Shown: positions 58,108-64,000 of the stretch, piece by piece
Position numbering within the stretch: the first letter of the stretch is position 1
Layout: each line of letters starts with the position of its first letter
Assembly: GCF_947179165.1 (NCBI RefSeq)
Contig: NC_077244.1
Location: forward strand, 17,246,949-17,310,948
Source of the DNA: Solanum dulcamara
Lineage: Eukaryota > Streptophyta > Magnoliopsida > Solanales > Solanaceae
DNA: 64,000 nucleotides
Direction of reading: 5' to 3'
Program-made: the position numbers and the translations under genes
The notes under the pieces: generated by a model
Seen by the model: the letters and a program-made list of their open reading frames with translations, nothing else
What the model was told of the DNA's origin: nothing
The model's database searches: none

Positions 58108-60453
58108 TGTTTATCACAACCTAGGCTAGACCCTATATATAATATGATGATTAGAATCTTGAGGGACCCCAACCAGGTCTCTTACTATATCATTCATGAG
58201 CATGCATAAGGTACGTAAAGAAAATAAGCAACAACATATACATGGAAGCATAGTCTTAATAAAGAGCATAAGTCTCAAAAATTTAGAATGAAAGACAACA
58301 TAGACTCTAATCATCCAACATGCCTCTACTAACTAAATGGTGGTGTAAGACAAGCTCCTACCTCACCCATGACAACATAAGAGAAATGAAATAGTGAAAT
58401 AACATAATGAAAATAAAGTGTCTTGTCCTCGAAGCATGAGGAATCACAACTAGAACAACTGTACTAAGCTCTAGCCATGAACGAGAGGATGAGCGTGATC
58501 GTTAGACCCTACATTATGATACAATGTAGGAAATAATTATGCAATAGTACATGAAGTGCACTAAGTATGCGAGAAGTATGCATGAATAATAAACATTGGA
58601 CATAATTAATATGACTCATCAATTCCAAGACCAATATCATAAAAACACGAGTAAAACCATAAAGAAATGTAAAACATCATAATCATTGATCAATGAATCA
58701 AAACATTATCAATATGAGAACTTTACACCATTTTCTTTAACTTATGTGGGATAGTAAAATTTATTTTGAGATCCATACATCTTAGTGAGAGATACCGTTA
58801 ATCGACATATGAGACCATCTGAGCTATAACATGGAATTCTGATGTAGATCCCATATTAGAAAGAGGAGGCTACTTGCCAAGGTAGACTTTGTGATGCCTA
58901 AGTGGATCTACTAACCTACTAAAAAATCAAACCTCAACTATTGTGTGACCCTATTAAAGGAATCAATCCTTTACTAACAGATGATCCTTCTTCCTACGGT
59001 GGCATGTAGTTATAGAATAATGAGATCAACTAACGGTCTTATTCCTCTACTAATGGGTGAGCCTATTATCCTAAGGTTCACTCGGTGCTACGTCAACTCT
59101 CAATGATATATTATGCATAATATATCATATGCTTTAAAGATGGCAACAATCTAGTAATACTAAGTTCATCAGCAATATTTGAAAATTATAAGAATAGCTC
59201 CATCAATATACCATGATATCATAACATAATTCATATAGACACTCGCCTCTACTAACAATATCTAAATCATGATTTATTTCTTAACGTGAAAAAATCTTTC
59301 ATAATTCATGGTTACTTACTTAAAACGTCATTCTTCACTTTCATGAGTCATTCATAAGCCTTGATAAACTTTCATAAAACATTAATGGAAATCCTTCATA
59401 ATTAATGATTATAAATCCTTGAAAACATACTTCAAAATAGTATATAGTATGGGTAATTGAAATTGACCTTGAAATCATGTAATGTAGTCTGAACTATGCA
59501 TACTCTAATCAGTAATCAAAATATATATCATGAGTAAGAGGATTCAATGTAGCATCATAGAATTAGGACTTTTAAAAGAACAAATCATAAGAAAATTAGT
59601 GAGAAAACTTAGGATTCCATGGGTGAAAGGGTCCAAGGATGAATTTCCTCATATCTTAATGAATACTAGCCTTGAAACTGAATAGGAGACTTGAGTTCTT
59701 GAAACTCTAGCTTGATTAGAGAAGAAGACGTTGGAAAAACCTTTGATAGAATACTTCTCTTGATTCTTAAATTTTTCACTTGAAAGCTTTTAGGGTTCTT
59801 CATTGAGAAGAGGAACCCTAAGATTGTTTTGAGAGAATTTCTTATGACTAGGATGTTTAGATTGGTGATTATGTGAGGAAAAGTAGTTATTGAATGATAT
59901 ACTCCTTTAAAAACACACAAAATGACTTAGAATAGGGTAAGAAAGATTTAGAAAAGACCAAAATAACCCTGAAATGCATACAGGAAGTTGTTGAAAAGAT
60001 TTTGTAACAACCCTTCACACAACGCTTCACTGCACGTGAAGAGGAGTTGTGAACATGTGACTGCGTGACAAGGATTTACTAAATGGGCATTACTTTTTAC
60101 TATAAACTCCAAATGAGAAAAACTAGGTGGAGTTAGAAAAAGGATGAAAAGAAATTTAATTTGATAGGTCATGGGCCACCTAATTCTCTATATTTTATAA
60201 GGTGTGATCATTTGAATCTGAACCAAGTAAAATCTTATATAAAAATTCAATCGGTAACGAAGCTTGCAACTTAAATTAATTATAAAGGATTCTTTTTACC
60301 TTAATAGGTCTCCAAATATATTTCTACACTAAAGAATTTACCTTAACACACCTAAGATAAAAATTGAACGGACCCCTGGACGGACCATTTTCACAGGCTG
60401 TGAAAAGCTCCACGGGCCGTGGAGTGGTTCGTGAAGATTGCCTTGATCAAGTT
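58108..60453 (-). mobile_element. V': gamma 5' LTR, unit 2
   Basis: Collinear with V (42705-45027), starting TGTTTATCACAACC at 58108 and ending at the J' LTR. Its outer part has two adjacent hairpins (60389-60424), the first of which is missing from unit 1. No coding is visible. Confidence 0.65.
60389..60424. repeat. Two adjacent hairpin palindromes in V'
   Basis: TTTTCACAGGCTGTGAAAA (9-bp arms, centre C or G) followed by CTCCACGGGCCGTGGAG (8-bp arms around one G). In unit 1 only the second is present, as CTCCACAGGCCGTGGAG. Confidence 0.7.
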
Positions 60454-62570
60454 TGTAATGACCCTCTAGGTCATTTTTAAATTTAAGCATTCATTCCATT
60501 ATTTAGAGTATTCCTATAGCAACCTCAAGCCAGTTATGACTTATTGGAACTGACTGTTCGGTCGCTTGGTCGTTTGTTTAGGTTTTAGGCCCGTTTACCT
60601 GTTTTAGAGCTTTATTAATTTAAAAAGTTGACTTTGGTCATAACATCAAGAGAACAACCTCAGAAAGGAATTCTAATGGTTTCATCTGCTTTGGAATAGA
60701 GAAATTAGGATAGTGGCATAATCGACATGAGTACCAAGGCAATCGGTACGAGTTTAAGACCATTTGGCACTTTTATCATTGAAATTTGGCCAATAGTTGA
60801 CTTTGGTCAACAATCTTGGAAATAGCACTCGGATGAAAATTTTGACATTACAGTTCATTCTAAAATGTCGAGTTTGGTCTAGAATAACCCTTCATTTGCT
60901 TTCCGAGGCTTGCAACCTAATCTCAAGGTTCGTTGTGAAATTTAGTTCAAAATGACCCTTAGGTTTGGGACCCACTTTTAGTCATTATGACCTCGGATGG
61001 AAATTTTAACTGCATCATTGAGTCCAAGACATCGAATTTGGTAGGGTAGCACATCTTATTTGCATGCAAAGGATTTCAGATGAATTTCGATCACCCACCC
61101 TGTCGGAGTATTTGATCTTGCTGAAAACTCAACTTTTACCTGATATATGGTGCAGCACAAATTTCTCTCTATGATCGTGGGCTCTTGGATATGTTTGTGG
61201 AGGTCCAAAATTTTGTTCTTCGCGATCAAGGAGACATGGCCACCTTCACAGAGGTCTATGAATTTTTTCTTCGCGTTCGCAAAGCCTTAGCTGCTTAAGG
61301 CTTAAGTCCTTTGCCTCCGCGATCACCAGCCCCGACTGCATTTGCGAAGGTCAAGTTTCTTGACCTTCGTGTTCGTAGAGCACTGTAGCCCCATTTGAGA
61401 AGGACAATGTCTTGGTTTTTTAATAGAGACCAAGAATGAATTTCAACATTTCATTGAAAGTTCAAGCCTCAATAATGCCTTCATTCTAAGATAAAATTAG
61501 GTCATTCAAGGGTCCAAACTCAAGATAATTTTGTGGGAAATCTAGTAATAAGCTCAGAAACTTGAGGGGAAGATTCGTGTGAGGTAAGAATTTGAAATTA
61601 GCCACTAATTTAGTTATTTTTGGAGTGAATATTTGTTGAACTTTGGAGAATTATAACTTGGCCAATTTAGTTCCATTTTTAGTGATCATTGAGGATAAAT
61701 ATTGGGTTATTTTGTAAGGATCATTATGGTATATTTGGTTTGGGTCGTGGGGGTGTCGTTTGAGAGAAATAGTTGATCAAACTTGCCTTTTTCATCTTTT
61801 AGTTCATTTATGAATTTTCATTACATGCTCATTTTGAGTAGTTTCCCATCCACGTGCTAGTTATCAAATTGATTTGTGAGTTAGGGAGATGTTTACAACC
61901 TATTTTTTGGGTCAACTCCAGAATTTTGGATGTGGGTCCAATATTTCTCATTTTATACCCTAAAATTAATCTGTCTCTGAATTTGATACATTTAGTGTCA
62001 TAACGATAGTTTTAATGTTGTGATTCCATTATTGATAGCATGGCAGAATTTGGAGGTCGCTCAAAAGGGAAAAACTCTGGTTTCATGAGTTGAAGCATGC
62101 ATGGTCGGCTTACAGGTAGCCTATGGTTTTCCTCTCATAAGACTGAGCTTGTTTAGGCAATTGTACATTTATTTGTATGAGATTTGTTGTGTTGGGTGTC
62201 GAGCATTCTAAATTCCTAAAATTCATATCCTAGACCATATTTTGGGTAATTGTTGGATTGTGTAAGCATAACTCCTATAGTTGTTAGTTGTTCCTATCTT
62301 GTGATGAATACTGTTCCTGTGGGTATATATTTGGCCTTAGTCTAGGCTTAGACTAGTGTTACCTTAGACTTGCGTGCATTGATGATACTCATTTTAGGGG
62401 TTCTCCCAGTGATCAACGATTTGTTGTTGATTCTAATTTGGTCTAATCTCTTAGTTATAGATATCTGGTTAAATTCCATGGTCCAGCTTACTTGTGTTCG
62501 GCTCCTTAGCTACAAATAACCAGTTAATGTCCGCGGTCGAGCTTACCTATATCCAGGCTTCCTACCTACT
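60454..62570 (+). mobile_element. J': beta LTR, unit 2 (interrupted by N)
   Basis: Starts TGTAATGACCCTCTAGG and follows the J LTR to CCTACCTACT (62570), where alpha LTR N is inserted. About 200 bp equivalent to 46950-47170 are lost near 62372. The remainder should resume after N, outside the window. Confidence 0.75.
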
Positions 62571-64000
62571 TGTTACACCCGGCACTCTTGAGCTCAGAAC
62601 ATATTCTTAAGTTCCTTAGACACTATCATGTGAGCCGGATAAGCTACGACACTATCAAACAACTCTAAGGAAAGAAGATTGTGATACCTCTCGAGAAGGG
62701 AGGTTGGAGATAGAGTCATAAGAATCCGGAAAGAGTTGGAGGCTAAGAAATGAGTTGTAGGACTCGATTTACCTACGTAAGACACTAAGTTAAGAGTCTT
62801 ACACACTTAAGTTTCTTAAGGATATATCAAGCTTATGTAGTGCGGATTACATAGGCTCTTAAAGTGAGACGAAATTACGAACCCACGAGGAAGGGAGAAA
62901 GATGACGCATGGAAGCCAATGGAGGAGCGAAATGTGGCAGTACCTCAATCAAGCAGGTGATGCACCTATTTAGGGTCAAGTAGGTGATGCAGCTGCTTTG
63001 GGGAGGTGGACCCCACTGCCACATGGCAGCCCCTAATTGGCAGCATGACACGGTGGCCAATCATGGCTTGACACATGTCACCCTAAGGGGATGACACATG
63101 TCACATCCTAAGTACACCTACACATATGTATATTGTGACTAAGGGGGTGCTGCTTATCCCAAAATTTCATCCAAAACTGCAGCAACAAATAAGAGAAAAC
63201 AAACCCTAGAGCTAAGGAGAAAATTGCGACGGCTTGGGAGAAAAATATGGTAAGTCCCGATTTCGTCCCGTAAATTAATTATATAGAGTATACCACAATG
63301 ATATGGAAGTATTAGTAGTATAAAAATAGAGTTTGGTGCAGCAAAAAACGGACAGCAAGCTGCCACGACGTTACAGCACGCTGAAAATAAGTTCCGAGGC
63401 GCGATTTTGGCTAGTTCTAGCCAATTTCGGGAAAGGTAAGTTATTCCCCTCTAATTTGAAGTTTATGATGTTAAATTAGGGTGTATTACACACCTTAGGG
63501 TCTGCTGTAAGTTGGGGAAAAGATTTGAAAAGTTCGGCGTTTAAAATAAACGAATTTGGAATCGCTATAGTTAAGTTGTTGTCGAAATAAGGTGTTGTGC
63601 GCGTGGGGGCTGCTGCTGGTTGTGTTGTGGCGTGTTGCAGGGTCTAAAATTTCTCTAAATGATGTGTGGGAGATGCTGGTTGCATCCACATGACCCTCCA
63701 CTTTGCAATTAAAGAATTCGCGAAAGAAAGATTAAAGACTCTAGTTTTGGTATCTTAGTTTCGAGTAAATTGTTGGGGGTTTATATGGTGTAATTTTGGT
63801 CGTAATATGTATATGTATGGTCTTATGGTTCTATTTTTGGTTGGATGCAGGTTCTAAGGACATGGTTGGAATTTCGGATAGGTCACATTATAGGGGAGGT
63901 GCTGTCCAATTTTCGTTAACGCCTTAACTAGTTAAGGAACTAGTCGAGAAGGCGACCGAAGGGATGAATGTTATGAATACTCGTGGGTAGTCTAAGTTGT
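62571..64000 (+). mobile_element. N: alpha LTR, 5' part, runs off the window
   Basis: TGTTACACCCGGCACTC at 62571 starts a second alpha insertion in unit 2; the left 5 bases CTACT (62566-62570) are the probable target site, single in unit 1 at 47365-47369. The order matches M: GACACATGTC repeats (63070-63104), TATA-like ACATATGTATATTG (about 63122), leader with AAACCCTAGAGC (about 63203), GGTAAGTCCCG at 63249, acceptor-like GGATGCAG at 63850, and the palindrome near 63921. I cannot tell whether it is a solo LTR or the 5' LTR of a full element. Confidence 0.85.
63069..63140 (+). promoter_or_regulatory. LTR N promoter block
   Basis: GACACATGTC occurs twice (near 63070 and 63093), 23 bases apart as in M but with CACATG in place of CACGTG. 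A TATA-like ACATATGTATATTG follows at about 63122. Confidence 0.4.

Larger units (their letters stand above)
49269..62570. repeat. Tandem segmental duplication, unit 2
   Basis: Second copy of the unit 1 block in direct orientation, abutting it with no spacer. It holds X', R', gag', V' and the first two-thirds of J', plus insertion M (54374-58030). Near 62372 about 200 bp present in unit 1 (about 46950-47170) are missing. The copy is interrupted at 62570 by insertion N; its end, and whether a third unit exists, lie outside the window. Confidence 0.9.

Overview
This is plant nuclear DNA, and I see no host protein-coding gene, tRNA or intact rRNA in it. Almost everything is decayed, nested LTR retrotransposon sequence of the Ty3/gypsy class. 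The evidence is repeated LTR termini (TG...CA), primer-binding sites resembling initiator-Met tRNA, gag CCHC knuckles, protease, reverse transcriptase, RNase H and integrase relics, and chromodomain tails that mark chromoviruses (Tekay/Del-like). The LTR types resemble those I know from nightshades (pepper, tomato, potato), so pericentromeric heterochromatin of a Solanaceae species is my best guess; that is inference. Every reading frame is broken by stops, frameshifts or insertions. I use four LTR groups as labels: alpha (starts TGTTACACCC, ends GGGTTGTGACA), beta (starts TGTAATGACCC), gamma (gag-adjacent, PBS like TTGGTATCAGAGCATAAGG) and delta (starts TGTAACACCC).

Layout, left part. 1-630 is the end of a CACTA DNA transposon. 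778-3177 is beta LTR material carrying a 30-bp minisatellite. 3178-6945 is a minus-strand gamma element (protease, gag, PBS, 5' LTR) next to a plus-strand gag relic (6946-8005). 8006-12125 is the 3' half of a minus delta chromovirus (LTR, polypurine tract, chromodomain, integrase, RNase H). 12126-17978 is a plus element (long LTR, PBS, gag, protease, start of RT), cut by a minus alpha element 'A' (17979-30347). A has both LTRs, a PBS and a polypurine tract; it carries a solo LTR 'B' (21612-25049) in its integrase and a 5S rRNA-derived segment in its interior. An orphan RT piece follows (30348-30848), then plus element 'G' (30850-35460: LTR, PBS, gag, protease, RT). G's gag is split by a polyadenylated retroposon with a 16-bp target-site duplication.

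Layout, right part. 35461-37504 holds two minus fragments (a gag tail of another lineage, then a chromovirus pol). From 37533 on, the window is an imperfect direct tandem duplication of about 11.7 kb: unit 1 is 37533-49268 and unit 2 runs from 49269 past 62570. Each unit holds beta LTR X, truncated gamma LTR R, a gag relic, gamma LTR V, and plus beta element J. Unit 2 was later hit by two alpha LTRs: M (54374-58030, solo LTR with a 5-bp TSD) and N (62571 to the window end). Unit 1 keeps the matching empty sites, which gives a relative chronology: elements, then duplication, then M and N.

The alpha LTRs are the most structured part. They share a promoter block (palindromic GACACGTGTC repeats upstream of a TATA-like tract), a conserved GGTAAGTCC splice-donor-like site, a 16-bp palindrome, and a minisatellite zone that has expanded to ten 35-bp units in M. 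All boundaries were found by reading and comparing copies within the window. Those given to the base are supported by LTR termini or TSDs; the others are approximate.
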